A stretch of DNA of 64,000 nucleotides from Streptomyces cupreus (GCF_014257025.1 NZ_JACMSF010000005.1:1-64000), one strand, 5' to 3'. Shown: positions 1-9,351, numbered from the stretch's first letter. The notes: generated by a model from the sequence alone, not told the origin. Numbers and translations: made by a program.

Positions 1-312
1 AAGACGCCGGGTACGGATCTGCGCGAGGGGATTCCTACGCTGCCGGTGCTGCGGCTGCGTGAGCGGGCGCAGCGGCTGGGGCTGGCCGAGGACATCGCGC
101 TCTGCGAGCTGCTCGACTCCGACCTGACCGACGATGTACGGCACGCGGAGGCGCTGACCGCGCTGCGGGTGCATCCGGCGCTGGAGCAGGCGCGACGGGA
201 CACCGTGCGCTATGCGGAGGACGCGCGGGCTTCGCTGGCGCCCTTGCCGGAGTGTGACGCGAAGGCCGCGCTCATGGAGCTGTGCGACGCGGTGGTGCAT
301 CGGGCGGGTTGA
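1..312 (+). CDS. Polyprenyl diphosphate synthase, C-terminal part (5' end outside window)
   Basis: The reading frame is open from base 1 to the TGA at 310-312, so the gene starts before the window. The visible 103 residues begin with KTPGTDLREGIPTLPVL, which resembles the segment after the second Asp-rich motif in long-chain trans-prenyl diphosphate synthases. The helical C-terminus follows. Such enzymes elongate farnesyl-PP with IPP to make the side chain of menaquinone. In Streptomyces a gene of this type commonly follows the complete nuoA-N operon, so a full complex I may lie just upstream; that is inference. No catalytic DDxxD motif is in the visible part. Confidence 0.8.
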   Translation, partial: KTPGTDLREGIPTLPVLRLRERAQRLGLAEDIALCELLDSDLTDDVRHAEALTALRVHPALEQARRDTVRYAEDARASLAPLPECDAKAALMELCDAVVHRAG

Positions 313-356
313 CCGCCCTGAATGCAATGCCCCTGGTGTGACGCACGCCACATTCC

Positions 357-369
357 TGGACTGAGTCCA
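357..369. promoter_or_regulatory. 13-bp perfect palindrome upstream of the CHRD gene
   Basis: TGGACTGAGTCCA is a perfect inverted repeat about 76 bp before the CHRD start codon, in the only intergenic space available for its promoter. It could be an operator. No regulator is identified. Confidence 0.3.
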
Positions 370-444
370 AAACCAGATCCTCCCCGTATTCATGCCCAGA
401 AGCCGACGCAGGGGGCGTCGGCGGACAAACGGGGAGAAAAGTTC

Positions 445-1347
445 ATGCGCAAGAGCCTGATCGTCGCCGCCGTGGCGTTGGCCGCCGCCGCTGTTCCCAC
501 CTCGGCCTCGGCCACCAGCGACACCGGCGACCACGGGACCATCCTCGCCGCCGGACTCCGCGGCGCGAACGAGGTGCCTGTCGCGGGCGGCCCCGCCGTC
601 GGGGACAAGGACGGCACCGCGCTCCAGTTCATCCAGGTCAAGGGCGACAAGGTCTCCGTCGCCGTCAAGTGGCGCGGCGTCGACAAGCCCACCGCGCTCC
701 ACCTCCACCAGGGCGCCAAGGGCACCAACGGCCGCGTCAAGGTCGACTTCACCGAGCTGCTCGCCGGCGGCAAGGGCAAGACCGTCACCGGCACCGTCAA
801 GGTCACCGACCAGGCTCTGCTCGACTCGCTGAAGTCCGACCCCGGTTCGTTCTACGCCAACCTGCACACCGCCGAGTTCCCGGGCGGCGCCGTCCGCGGC
901 CAGCTCCACAAGGTGACCACCGACTTCGACTTCCGCCACGCGCTTCACAACTTCCAGGCGTCCGTCATCAAGGGCGAGCAGATCTACGAGTGCAAGCCGG
1001 CCGAGGGCGGCGGCCACGCCTTCGCCCAGCGGGACGTCAGCGCCCTGCTCGCCGGACCGATCGCGCACTCCTTCGTCAAGCCCAACTCCGGTATCCCGCA
1101 GTGGATCGCGCCCGACCGCAGCGCGGTCACCGGATCCGTCCTCAGCCGGACGCCCAACGGGGACGGGAACATCCCCGAGCTGGATCTGAAGGCCACTCAG
1201 TCCGGCAAGCACCGGGGCCTGCTCGCGCACACCGCGGAGATCCTCCGCCTGAACACCGTCGGCGGCGTCGCCCCGGCCGGCTCCTGCACTCCGGGCACCA
1301 TCGTGGGCGTCCCGTACAAGGCGGACTACGTGTTCATCCAGGGCTGA
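445..1347 (+). CDS. Secreted CHRD-domain protein
   Basis: A 300-residue protein. The ATG at 445 is chosen because GGGGAGAAAA lies just upstream and the product then opens with a clear Sec signal peptide (MRKSLIVAAVALAAAAV, cleavage near SASA about residue 23); the in-frame extension back to 322 would bury it. Residues about 30-150 are a CHRD domain: an LRGANEVP start, an HLHQG motif, and the FYANLHTAEFPGGAVRGQL end typical of the family. The C-terminal half (about 155-300) resembles the DUF3455-like tails often seen with CHRD proteins in Streptomyces. An exported protein of unknown function; a single-gene unit ending in a hairpin. Confidence 0.82.
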   Translation: MRKSLIVAAVALAAAAVPTSASATSDTGDHGTILAAGLRGANEVPVAGGPAVGDKDGTALQFIQVKGDKVSVAVKWRGVDKPTALHLHQGAKGTNGRVKVDFTELLAGGKGKTVTGTVKVTDQALLDSLKSDPGSFYANLHTAEFPGGAVRGQLHKVTTDFDFRHALHNFQASVIKGEQIYECKPAEGGGHAFAQRDVSALLAGPIAHSFVKPNSGIPQWIAPDRSAVTGSVLSRTPNGDGNIPELDLKATQSGKHRGLLAHTAEILRLNTVGGVAPAGSCTPGTIVGVPYKADYVFIQG

Positions 1348-1361
1348 TCGAGCAGCAGAGC

Positions 1362-1408
1362 GGCGGCGTTCTCCCGCACGACCCCTACGGGTCGGGGGAG
1401 GCGCCGCC
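1362..1408 (+). terminator. Hairpin terminator after CHRD gene
   Basis: GGCGGCG at 1362-1368 pairs with CGCCGCC at 1402-1408. The interior adds CTCCC/GGGAG and CGACCC/GGGTCG pairing around a CTAC loop. It starts 15 nt after the CHRD stop codon. There is no T-run, as is usual in Streptomyces. Confidence 0.7.
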
Positions 1409-1592
1409 CTCTCATGTCATACCGCAGGTGTACACGGAGTTGAGCCCGCGGTCTGACGCTTCCCGTCGGCCGATTTGGTCAGATGGTGACAACGGAAAAC
1501 ACCACTCCTCACCGATTCGGGTGAGAATGGCGGCTACGGGCTGGACGCACGGGAGTTGGCAGGCCGCCGCCGACGACGGAGGTAAGGCACAC

Positions 1593-2771
1593 ATGGCACC
1601 GTACGAATCCGACGACAGCACAACCGCGGACGAGACCGACGACCTGCGCGCGGGGCGGCGCAAAGCCGCGCGGTACGTCGTCCCGGTCGTGGTGGTGGGC
1701 GTGGCGGCGGCGACCATCGGTCTCGTCCCCGCCATCGCCGACTCCGGCGACCCCGACCTGCCGGAGATCAGCGCACAGCAACTCATCGAGAAGATCGCCG
1801 AGTCCGACGTACAGCAGCTGTCCGGGACGGTGAGGATCAGCACCGATCTGGGCCTGCCCGACCTCGGCGGGCTTGAGAGCTCGCTGGCGTCCGGGGCGAT
1901 GGAGTCCGGGGACGGTTCGTCCGCCGATCCGTCGGCCAAGCTCACCGAGCTGGTGTCCGGCACGCACACCCTGCGCGTCGCCGCCGACGGCCCGGACCGG
2001 CAGAAGCTCTCCCTGCTGGAGAACGCCGCCGAGTACAGCCTCATCCACAACGGCAAGGACGTCTGGGGCTACGACAGCGCCTCCAACGAGGTCTTCCACG
2101 GCACCGCCGAAGAGAGCGCCGAGCAGCAGAAGGAGGTCCCGGCCACGCCCAAGGACCTCACCGAGGAGGCCCTGAAGTCGGTCGACGACACCACGTCCGT
2201 CACCGTCGACGGCACCGCCCAGGTCGCGGGCCGGGACGCCTATCGGCTGCTCATCAAGCCCAAGCAGTCCGGCACCACGGTCGGCGCCATCACCGTGGCC
2301 GTGGACGCCAAGACCGGCATGCCGCTGAAGTTCACGCTCACCCCGTCGAGCGGCGGCGCCGCCGTGGTGGACGCGGGCTTCACCCAGGTCAGCTTTGCCA
2401 AGCCGGCCGCGTCCACCTTCGAGTTCACCCCGCCGAAGGGCGCGAAGGTCACCGAGGAGGGCGAGGTCGCACCGGAGGAGGAGCACACCCACGAGCCGGC
2501 GAAACCCGAGGGCGAACCGCAGGTCATCGGCGAGGGCTGGAACTCCGTCGCCGTCCTCGACACCGGCGGCGAGGGCATTCCCTCCGGCTCCGAGGTCGGC
2601 GGCGACCTCGGCGGCTTCATGGACTCCCTCGGCGACAAGGTGAAGGGCAGGTTCGGCGAGGGCACAGTCTTCAAGACCCGCCTGGTCAACGCCCTGATCA
2701 CCGACGACGGCAAGGTCTACGTCGGCGCGGTCACCAAGGACGCGCTGGTCAAGGCCGCCAACGCCGGGTAA
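1593..2771 (+). CDS. LolA-like / DUF2092-type membrane-anchored lipoprotein-carrier-fold protein
   Basis: A 392-residue protein. The ATG at 1593 follows GGAGGTAAGG (an overlapping good SD). A short cytoplasmic N-terminus rich in D/E and R is followed by one membrane segment (YVVPVVVVGVAAATIGLV, about residues 30-48). The extracellular part, about 60-300, has LolA/RseB-like character: repeated short strands, a TLRVAADG...QKLSLL segment and an AYRLLIKPK strand. A C-terminal part enriched in E, H, P and G follows (about 290-330). It ends 10 nt before the ABC ATPase gene, so the three genes probably form one operon. It may bind a hydrophobic ligand handled by the transporter; that is inference. 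Confidence 0.75.
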   Translation: MAPYESDDSTTADETDDLRAGRRKAARYVVPVVVVGVAAATIGLVPAIADSGDPDLPEISAQQLIEKIAESDVQQLSGTVRISTDLGLPDLGGLESSLASGAMESGDGSSADPSAKLTELVSGTHTLRVAADGPDRQKLSLLENAAEYSLIHNGKDVWGYDSASNEVFHGTAEESAEQQKEVPATPKDLTEEALKSVDDTTSVTVDGTAQVAGRDAYRLLIKPKQSGTTVGAITVAVDAKTGMPLKFTLTPSSGGAAVVDAGFTQVSFAKPAASTFEFTPPKGAKVTEEGEVAPEEEHTHEPAKPEGEPQVIGEGWNSVAVLDTGGEGIPSGSEVGGDLGGFMDSLGDKVKGRFGEGTVFKTRLVNALITDDGKVYVGAVTKDALVKAANAG

Positions 2772-2781
2772 TAAGGCACCC

Positions 2782-3762
2782 ATGACTGACATGTCCGCCG
2801 CGGAGCCAGGACCGGAGCAGCCCGACGCGGGTGACAGCGTGATCGTCACCCGCGCGCTCACCAAGCGCTACCGCGGCGGACAACTCGCCGTGGACGGTCT
2901 CGATCTGACCGTCCCGGCGGGCAGCGTCTTCGGCTTCCTCGGCCCCAACGGCTCCGGCAAGACCACCACCATCCGGATGCTGATGGGCCTGATCGAACCC
3001 ACCTCCGGCACGGCCCGAGTCCTCGGCCGTCCCATGCCCCGCGCCACCCGCACAGTCCTCCCGCAGGTAGGAGCCCTCATCGAGGGCCCCGCCCTGTACG
3101 GCTTCCTCTCGGGTCGCGACAACCTCCTGCGCTACGACGCCGGGGACCCGACCGCCGACCCGCGCACCCGGCGTCAGCGCATCGCGGCGGCGCTGGACCG
3201 GGTGGGCCTGACGGCCGCCGCGGGCAAGAAGGCCAGGGCGTACTCGCTCGGCATGAAACAGCGGCTCGGCCTCGCGGCGGCCCTGCTCCAGCCACGCCGG
3301 CTCCTGGTGCTGGACGAGCCGACCAACGGTCTCGACCCGCAGGGCATGCGCGAGATCCGCTCGTTGATACGGGAGCTGGCCTCCGACGGCACGACCGTCT
3401 TCCTCTCCTCCCACCTCCTCGACGAGATCGAGCAGGTGTGCACCCACGCGGCCGTGATGGCCCAGGGCCGGCTCATCACCCAGGGCGCGGTCGGCGACCT
3501 CGCGGCCGGGATGCGCGGCAGGCTCGTGGTCACCACCCCCGACACCGCGGACGCCGCCCGGGTGCTGAAGGAACAGGGCGCGGGTGATGTCGTGGTCACC
3601 GAGGACCAGGTGACGGCCGAACCGCCCGATCGCGATCTCGCGGATCTCAACGCCGCTCTGGTGACGGCGGGCGTCCGCGTCCGCGGCTTCGGCGTCGAAC
3701 GGCCCTCCCTGGAGGACGCGTTCGTGGCACTGACGGGGGAGGGCTTCGATGTCGCAGGCTGA
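2782..3762 (+). CDS. ABC transporter ATP-binding protein
   Basis: A 326-residue cytoplasmic ATPase. Walker A GPNGSGKTTT lies at about residues 54-63, followed by the Q-loop region, a signature variant (YSLGMKQRLGLA) and Walker B LLVLDEPTNGLDP with SSHLLDE as the H-loop. The C-terminal extension after about residue 230 matches CcmA/NatA-type exporters (DUF4162-like). It overlaps the permease gene by 14 bp and lies 10 bp after the LolA-like gene, so all three are probably cotranscribed. The substrate cannot be told from the sequence. Confidence 0.93.
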   Translation: MTDMSAAEPGPEQPDAGDSVIVTRALTKRYRGGQLAVDGLDLTVPAGSVFGFLGPNGSGKTTTIRMLMGLIEPTSGTARVLGRPMPRATRTVLPQVGALIEGPALYGFLSGRDNLLRYDAGDPTADPRTRRQRIAAALDRVGLTAAAGKKARAYSLGMKQRLGLAAALLQPRRLLVLDEPTNGLDPQGMREIRSLIRELASDGTTVFLSSHLLDEIEQVCTHAAVMAQGRLITQGAVGDLAAGMRGRLVVTTPDTADAARVLKEQGAGDVVVTEDQVTAEPPDRDLADLNAALVTAGVRVRGFGVERPSLEDAFVALTGEGFDVAG

Positions 3763-4618
3763 ACTCACCCGCCCGGCGAGTGTGTTGTGGACCTTCGGGC
3801 TCCTGCGCAACGAGTTGCGTACGACACTCCGCCGCTGGCGCACCCTCGCCCTGCTGGGCGTCCTCGCGGCCGTGCCGGTCCTGGTCGGGGTCGCCGTGAA
3901 GATCGAGACCGGGGACGGCGGTTCGGTCGGTGGCGGCGGTGGCGAGGGACCCGCGTTCATCTCGCAGATCACCAACAACGGCCTGTTCCTGGTGTTCACC
4001 GCGCTCGCCGCGACGCTGCCGTTCTTCCTGCCGATGGCCATCGGCGTCGTCGCGGGCGACGCCATCGCCGGCGAGGCCAACGCGGGCACCCTGCGCTACC
4101 TCCTGGTCGCCCCCGCCGGCCGCACCCGGCTGCTGCTCACCAAGTACGCGACCACGATGGCCTTCTGTCTGCTGGCCACGCTCGTGGTCGCGGTCTCGGC
4201 GCTGACGGTCGGCGCGCTGCTCTTCCCGCTGGGAGACCTGACGACGATCTCCGGCACACAGATCAGCTTCACCGAGGGACTCGGCCGCGCGCTGCTCATC
4301 GCGCTGATCGTCGCCGCCTCACTGACCGGCGTCGCGGCGCTCGGCCTGTTCGTCTCCACCCTGACCAACAGCGGCATCGCGGCGATGGCGACGACCGTGG
4401 GCCTGCTGATCACGATCCAGATCCTCGACCAGATCCCCCAGCTGGACGCGCTCCAGCCGTACTTCTTCTCGCACTACTGGCTGTCCTTCGCGGACCTGAT
4501 GCGCGACCCGATCTACTGGGACGACCTGGTCAAGAACCTCGGCCTCCAGGCCCTGTACGCCGGGGTGTTCGGCTCGGCGGCCTGGGCGCGGTTCACGGCG
4601 AAGGACATCACCGCTTAG
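3749..4618 (+). CDS. ABC transporter permease (ABC-2 type)
   Basis: A 289-residue membrane protein. The ATG at 3749 lies inside the end of the ATPase gene (14-bp overlap, translational coupling). About six hydrophobic segments are visible: one after the N-terminal arginine-rich helix (LALLGVLAAVPVLVGVAV), a large first extracellular loop rich in glycine, then pairs near residues 70-95, 130-155, 175-205 and 210-230. The motif AGEANAGTLRYLLVAP is typical of ABC-2 permeases. It forms an exporter with the upstream ATPase. Confidence 0.9.
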   Translation: MSQAELTRPASVLWTFGLLRNELRTTLRRWRTLALLGVLAAVPVLVGVAVKIETGDGGSVGGGGGEGPAFISQITNNGLFLVFTALAATLPFFLPMAIGVVAGDAIAGEANAGTLRYLLVAPAGRTRLLLTKYATTMAFCLLATLVVAVSALTVGALLFPLGDLTTISGTQISFTEGLGRALLIALIVAASLTGVAALGLFVSTLTNSGIAAMATTVGLLITIQILDQIPQLDALQPYFFSHYWLSFADLMRDPIYWDDLVKNLGLQALYAGVFGSAAWARFTAKDITA

Positions 4619-5196
4619 CTTTCGTGGGGGAACCGCGCGAGCGGAGTCTCCCCCTGGAAGAACGCCTTCGCGCGGGTCAGCGCCTCGGCGTCATTGAGTA
4701 CGTCACCGGGCTTGCTGCCGTTGCCGAGCAGCACCCCGCCGAAACGCATCCCCATGTACGCGGCCGAGTTGTTGAGCGTGCCGATCAGCGGGTCGGCGAC
4801 CGCCGGCTCGTGCTCGGCGAGCACGGTGACTCCCCACAGGGTGCGCCCGGCCATCGTCGGCTTGAAGTCGAGGCCGGGGGTGCGCAGCCAGCCGGCCCAG
4901 TAGTCGAGGTAGCGCTTGGTGTGGGCGGACACCGAGTACCAGTACAGCGGGGAGACGATCACGATGTCCGTCGCCGCGAGGGTGGCGTCGAGCAGCAGCG
5001 CGACATTGCCCTCCGTCGGGCGGACACGGTCGCTGTCGTGGCGCAGATCCACGAAGTCCGGCAGCGGATGCGCGGCGAGATCGATCCACTGCTGCTCGAC
5101 GTCCTCGGGCAACTGTTCGGCGGCACGGCGGGCGAGCGTCTCGGTGTTGCCGTCGTCGCGGCTGCTGCCGAGGACGAACAGGAAACGGCGGGTCAT
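4615..5196 (-). CDS. NAD(P)H-dependent FMN reductase / flavodoxin-fold quinone reductase
   Basis: A 193-residue flavodoxin-like protein. The start at 5196 (MTRRFLFVLGSSRDDGNTE) is preferred to an upstream in-frame codon because GGGGGACC lies before it and the FMN phosphate-binding loop GSSRDDGNTE then sits at residues 9-18, as in the family. PLYWYSVSAHTKRYLD, about residues 93-108, is the second flavin-contact loop. The gene ends 4 bp inside the convergent permease gene. It probably carries out two-electron reduction of quinones, azo or nitro compounds. Its own promoter with a consensus -10 is visible. Confidence 0.82.
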   Translation of the reverse strand: MTRRFLFVLGSSRDDGNTETLARRAAEQLPEDVEQQWIDLAAHPLPDFVDLRHDSDRVRPTEGNVALLLDATLAATDIVIVSPLYWYSVSAHTKRYLDYWAGWLRTPGLDFKPTMAGRTLWGVTVLAEHEPAVADPLIGTLNNSAAYMGMRFGGVLLGNGSKPGDVLNDAEALTRAKAFFQGETPLARFPHES

Positions 5197-5239
5197 GGGT
5201 CCCCCAGGATGCGAATGGTCGGCGTGTGCGAACAAACTG

Positions 5240-5266
5240 CATCTGCATTATATGCGTACGCAATAA
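5240..5266 (-). promoter_or_regulatory. Promoter -10 with palindromic operator for the FMN reductase gene
   Basis: On the minus strand TATAAT occupies 5252-5247, a full consensus -10 that is unusual in this GC-rich DNA. It overlaps a near-palindrome on the plus strand: TTAT (5248-5251), perfect TGCGTACGCA (5253-5262), ATAA (5263-5266). A repressor bound here would block polymerase. No good -35 is seen, so activation or repression by an unlinked factor is possible. Confidence 0.5.
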
Positions 5267-5297
5267 TCTGGCGAGGGGGATTTCCGGAGTCCGCCCG

Positions 5298-5798
5298 CTA
5301 CCGTCGCCCGGTTCCTGTGAGGCGGGCCAGCGCCGCGGCCTCCCGGGGCGGCCGCCCGTCGGTCTCGCCGAGCCGCCAGGCCTGGACCCAGGGCACGCGG
5401 TACACGTCGATGACCTCCTCGATCGCCTTCACCCGCTGGGCGAGCGGACGCGGCAGCCGCCCCGGCGCATCGGCGACGAGCACGACCGCGTCCAGGTCGA
5501 CCCCGGGCGGCACCTGTCCGTATCGGAAGGCCTCCAGCGCCCGCAGCACGGCGTCGAGGCCGGCGGCGTGCGTACGGCCGACCAGCAGGACGGACTGCGG
5601 GTCACCGGGCCCCGGCCACTCGCGCCCGCAGTCGTGGCCGCCGTAGACGGAGGCCAGCGTGGTGACACCGGCGCCGCCGTGGGTGCCGACCCAGGAGTAG
5701 CGCCGGGGGGTCACCCCGGCGGGTGGTGCGGGCTCTTCCGGTACGGCCACCGGCCCGCGGATCCAGATTTCCGGTCCTTGCTGCACGTCAGTCCGCAT
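5298..5798 (-). CDS. DUF6668-like protein with degenerate P-loop
   Basis: A 166-residue protein. The start at 5798 is chosen for the SD GGGAGG 9 nt upstream; the much longer open frame to the right overlaps the divergent gene and is not used. GTHGGAGVTTLA at about residues 38-49 looks like a MinD/ParA-type deviant Walker A in which the catalytic Lys is replaced. VLLVGRTHAAGLDAVLRAL and LDAVVLVADAPGRLP look like the next two beta-alpha units of the same fold. It is divergent from the TPR-like gene with a 162-bp shared control region. The family name is from memory of Streptomyces annotations; the function is unknown. Confidence 0.6.
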   Translation of the reverse strand: MRTDVQQGPEIWIRGPVAVPEEPAPPAGVTPRRYSWVGTHGGAGVTTLASVYGGHDCGREWPGPGDPQSVLLVGRTHAAGLDAVLRALEAFRYGQVPPGVDLDAVVLVADAPGRLPRPLAQRVKAIEEVIDVYRVPWVQAWRLGETDGRPPREAAALARLTGTGRR

Positions 5799-5960
5799 GC
5801 CCGCGTTCCTCCCTTTCACGCCAACGATCTTCGGGGTGGCCGGGGTGTCGGTGTGACGGGGGGTCAGTTCCTGGAACGAGGCTGTGACGACCCGGTGACG
5901 TGTGCACCGGGGACCTGCGGAGAGACTCGACGGTAGGTGTTGCCAGGGAGTGAGGAACCG

Positions 5961-7181
5961 ATGTCTCGACTCAGCCGCGCGAAGAAGCGGGAACAGGGGG
6001 AGGAGCGGGCGGTGGATCCGACGGCTTCTACGGCGGCGCCGATCGAGGTCCGCGTTCCGGCGACCGGCGCGGGCGGCGCGTCGGTCGGTGGGGTCCCGGT
6101 CTCGGCGGTCCCGGGCGAGGAGATCCAGCAGACCGTCCTGAACCACCTCCACCGCATCGCTCTCGCGACCGGAAACCCCGTACGGGCGACGATCCAGGAC
6201 GACCGGATCGGGTACGCCGTGCCGCTCCAGGTGAATCTGGACGGGTCGAGTGCGCTGACGGGGGAGCCGGTGGACACAGCGCCGCGAGCTGCCCTTCCGG
6301 AGGAGGAGCCGCGGCCGACCCGGGACAGGCCCACTCATCTCCTGCGCCCGGTCACCGACCCCGCCCCGACGTTCCCCCTACGGGCCGTCCAGGACCCCGC
6401 GCCCGGCACGGTCGCTCCGCCGGTGGGTGAGTTCGGCCCGCCACCGGTGATGGACGCGCCGCCGACTCCGGTCGATGCGCCGCCGAATCCGATCGATGCG
6501 CCGCCGAATCCGATCGATGTGCGGCCGACGCCCGCCGATGCGCAGTCGATTCCCGCTGACGCGCGCCCGGCTCCAGCCGCTGCGCAACCGCCCCGGAAGG
6601 CAACCCCGGACCCGGCCTTCGACCCAGCCCTCGACCCCGCCCTGGACCCGACCCCCAAACCCCCGACCCCACCCCGAGGCTTCGATGCCGTCGCCGAAGC
6701 CGTACTCGGCGACGAGCCCCCCACCGCCACCTTCCTCGCGGAACCGGTGACCAGGATCAACGAGGCCGTCCGGGCCGGGCGCACTCAGGAGGCGGCGGAG
6801 CTCGCGCGGCGGACCGTGGCGCAGGCCTCGCAGTCACTGGGCCCCGAGCACCCCGAGGTGCTCCAGCTCCGTGAACTGACCGCCTACATCGCCTACTTGG
6901 CAGGCGATCCGGCGCACGCCTTCGCCCTCTCCCTTGACCTGGCCCGGATACACCACCGCGCCCAGGACGCCGAGGCCGCCTACGGCAACGTCCTGAGCGC
7001 GGCCACCGCCTGGCGTGCCGTACGCGACCCCGAGCAGGGCCTGCGTCTTGGCCACGACCTGATCGCCCTGTGGGCCGCCCTCACCGCGCAGGACGGCCCG
7101 GCCGCCGAGGACGCCGAGAAGCTGGAGTCGGCCAGGACCCGCATGGGCCGGCTCACGGAGCGCGTCCGAAGGCAGCCTTAG
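5961..7181 (+). CDS. TPR-like protein with proline-rich heptad repeats
   Basis: A 406-residue protein. The ATG at 5961 has GTGAGGAA upstream. It is a cytoplasmic-type protein with no signal peptide. Residues about 45-95 form a small folded region (EEIQQTVLNHLHRIALATG). Residues about 100-240 are disordered, proline-rich, and include six tandem 7-residue units DAPPxPx (165-206). Residues about 250-400 are alpha-helical, with TPR-style Ala/Gly/Tyr spacing (RINEAVRAGRTQEAAELARR; HPEVLQLRELTAYIAYLAGD). Its divergent neighbour is the DUF6668-like gene, which suggests a joint role. I do not recognise a function. Confidence 0.65.
   Translation: MSRLSRAKKREQGEERAVDPTASTAAPIEVRVPATGAGGASVGGVPVSAVPGEEIQQTVLNHLHRIALATGNPVRATIQDDRIGYAVPLQVNLDGSSALTGEPVDTAPRAALPEEEPRPTRDRPTHLLRPVTDPAPTFPLRAVQDPAPGTVAPPVGEFGPPPVMDAPPTPVDAPPNPIDAPPNPIDVRPTPADAQSIPADARPAPAAAQPPRKATPDPAFDPALDPALDPTPKPPTPPRGFDAVAEAVLGDEPPTATFLAEPVTRINEAVRAGRTQEAAELARRTVAQASQSLGPEHPEVLQLRELTAYIAYLAGDPAHAFALSLDLARIHHRAQDAEAAYGNVLSAATAWRAVRDPEQGLRLGHDLIALWAALTAQDGPAAEDAEKLESARTRMGRLTERVRRQP
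6453..6578 (+). repeat. Six tandem 21-bp units coding a proline-rich heptad
   Basis: Units start at 6453, 6474, 6495, 6516, 6537 and 6558. The second and third are nearly identical DNA (GATGCGCCGCCGAATCCGATC); the later ones have diverged. The encoded heptads are DAPPTPV, DAPPNPI twice, DVRPTPA, DAQSIPA and DARPAPA. Confidence 0.85.
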
Positions 7182-7200
7182 AGCGTGTCCGTGGGCAGCC

Positions 7201-8178
<978 letters not shown>

Positions 8179-8289
8179 TCACAGGGATTCCACAGCGAAT
8201 GGGGTGCCTGGATGGTGAAGCTGTGGCTGACGCTCCGTCAAGAGCGCTATCTGGACAGCATGTTCGTATACCGGGCGCCATCCGTCGGC

Positions 8290-8772
8290 TCACTGCACGC
8301 AGAACTCGTTCCCCTCCGGATCCGCCATCACGACCCACTGTCCTGACGGCTCCTTGACCTCCCGCAGCACACTCGCGCCGAGCTTTCTCAGCCGCTCGAC
8401 CTCCGCCTCCCGCTGTCCCTCGGGTGCGTGCAGGTCGAGATGGAGCCGGTTCTTGACGGTCTTCTCCTCCGGCACCCGCTGGAACAGCAGCCGCCGCCCG
8501 AGCCCGGTCCCGCTGTCCTGGTCGTACGGGTCGCCGGGATGCCGTACGGCGACCAGGTCCCGGAAGGCCAGACGGGCGTGGAACTCGACGGTCGCCTCGC
8601 GCGGCAGCGCGCCGAGCTCCAGCAGCCGCTCGATGAGCGCGTTGTTGTCCTCGACCTCGTAGTGCAGCGCGGCGGCCCAGAAGTCCGCCTGCGACTGCGG
8701 GTGGGCGCAGTCGATGACGAGTTTCCAGTGCAGCGGCGCGGGTGCTGATGCGGGATCAGGGGTCTGCGTCAT
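8290..8772 (-). CDS. VOC-family (glyoxalase-like) protein
   Basis: A 160-residue protein. The ATG at 8772 (MTQTPDP) is preferred to a TTG 30 bp upstream. The pattern LHWKLVIDCAHPQSQADFWAAAL at the start and QWVVMADPEGNEFCVQ at the end is that of the single-domain VOC proteins common in actinobacteria, here a pseudo-duplicated glyoxalase-like (PF18029-type) fold. Metal ligands are not obvious, so catalysis is not predicted. It sits 55 bp downstream of the HxlR regulator gene on the same strand and may be in its operon. Confidence 0.8.
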   Translation of the reverse strand: MTQTPDPASAPAPLHWKLVIDCAHPQSQADFWAAALHYEVEDNNALIERLLELGALPREATVEFHARLAFRDLVAVRHPGDPYDQDSGTGLGRRLLFQRVPEEKTVKNRLHLDLHAPEGQREAEVERLRKLGASVLREVKEPSGQWVVMADPEGNEFCVQ

Positions 8773-8827
8773 GAGGTCACTTATATCGGCTGACACTGAC
8801 AAAAGCCGCTGACCTCGAACAACGCGC

Positions 8828-9262
8828 CTAAACCGGCTCCGCCTCCCGCTTGTCGTACGCCTCCCGAGCCTGAGCGATCTCCTGCTGGTGCTGCTCCGTC
8901 CAGGTCACCAGCGACTGGATCGTCGCGTGCAAGGTCCCGCCCAGCGGCGTCAGTTCGTACTCCACCCGCGGCGGCACCACCGGGTGCACGGTCCGCTTCA
9001 CCAGCCCGTCCCGCTCCAACTGGCGCAGCGTCACGGTCAGCATCCGCTGGCTGACCCCGTCGATCTCGCGCCGCAGTTCGGTGAAGCGCAGCCTCCGGTT
9101 GTCCAGCAGGGCGATCACGAGCAGCGACCACTTGTCGGCCACCCTGTCCAGGATCTGCCGTACCTGGCAGTCTTCCCGGGTGTCCCACTGGAAGGGGTCG
9201 GCGTCGCCGTAGTCCACGGTGCTCGCGCAGTTACTCGGTGACTTCGAAGTGCCTTCTTCCAT
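8828..9262 (-). CDS. HxlR-family transcriptional regulator
   Basis: A 144-residue protein with a winged helix of the HxlR type: QILDRVADKWSLLVIALL, LRFTELRREIDGVSQRMLTVTLRQLERDGLVKR and VEYELTPLG. One conserved cysteine lies just before the helix (EDCQVRQIL, about residue 32), the position used for redox or electrophile sensing in some HxlR/YodB members; sensing here is inference. It is divergent from the MFS transporter gene, with 89 bp between the start codons holding an inverted repeat. It probably represses that transporter and possibly itself. Confidence 0.9.
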   Translation of the reverse strand: MEEGTSKSPSNCASTVDYGDADPFQWDTREDCQVRQILDRVADKWSLLVIALLDNRRLRFTELRREIDGVSQRMLTVTLRQLERDGLVKRTVHPVVPPRVEYELTPLGGTLHATIQSLVTWTEQHQQEIAQAREAYDKREAEPV

Positions 9263-9291
9263 GTCTGCCGATGCTGCCGCAGGGTGGGGGT

Positions 9292-9327
9292 GGTTACAAG
9301 AGGGAACCGACCCTCAGTCGCGTAACC
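9292..9327. promoter_or_regulatory. Candidate HxlR operator between hxlR and MFS genes
   Basis: GGTTAC (9292-9297) and GTAACC (9322-9327) are perfect inverted half-sites with centres 30 bp apart, close to three helical turns. They lie 25-60 bp before the MFS start codon, in the shared divergent promoter region. Confidence 0.45.
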
Positions 9328-9351
9328 GCCCCCTACTCATGGAGTGTTGAC

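Noticed and set aside
322..444. Upstream extension of the CHRD protein
   Set aside because: The 41 extra codons would place the signal peptide inside the protein, and the ATG at 445 has the SD.
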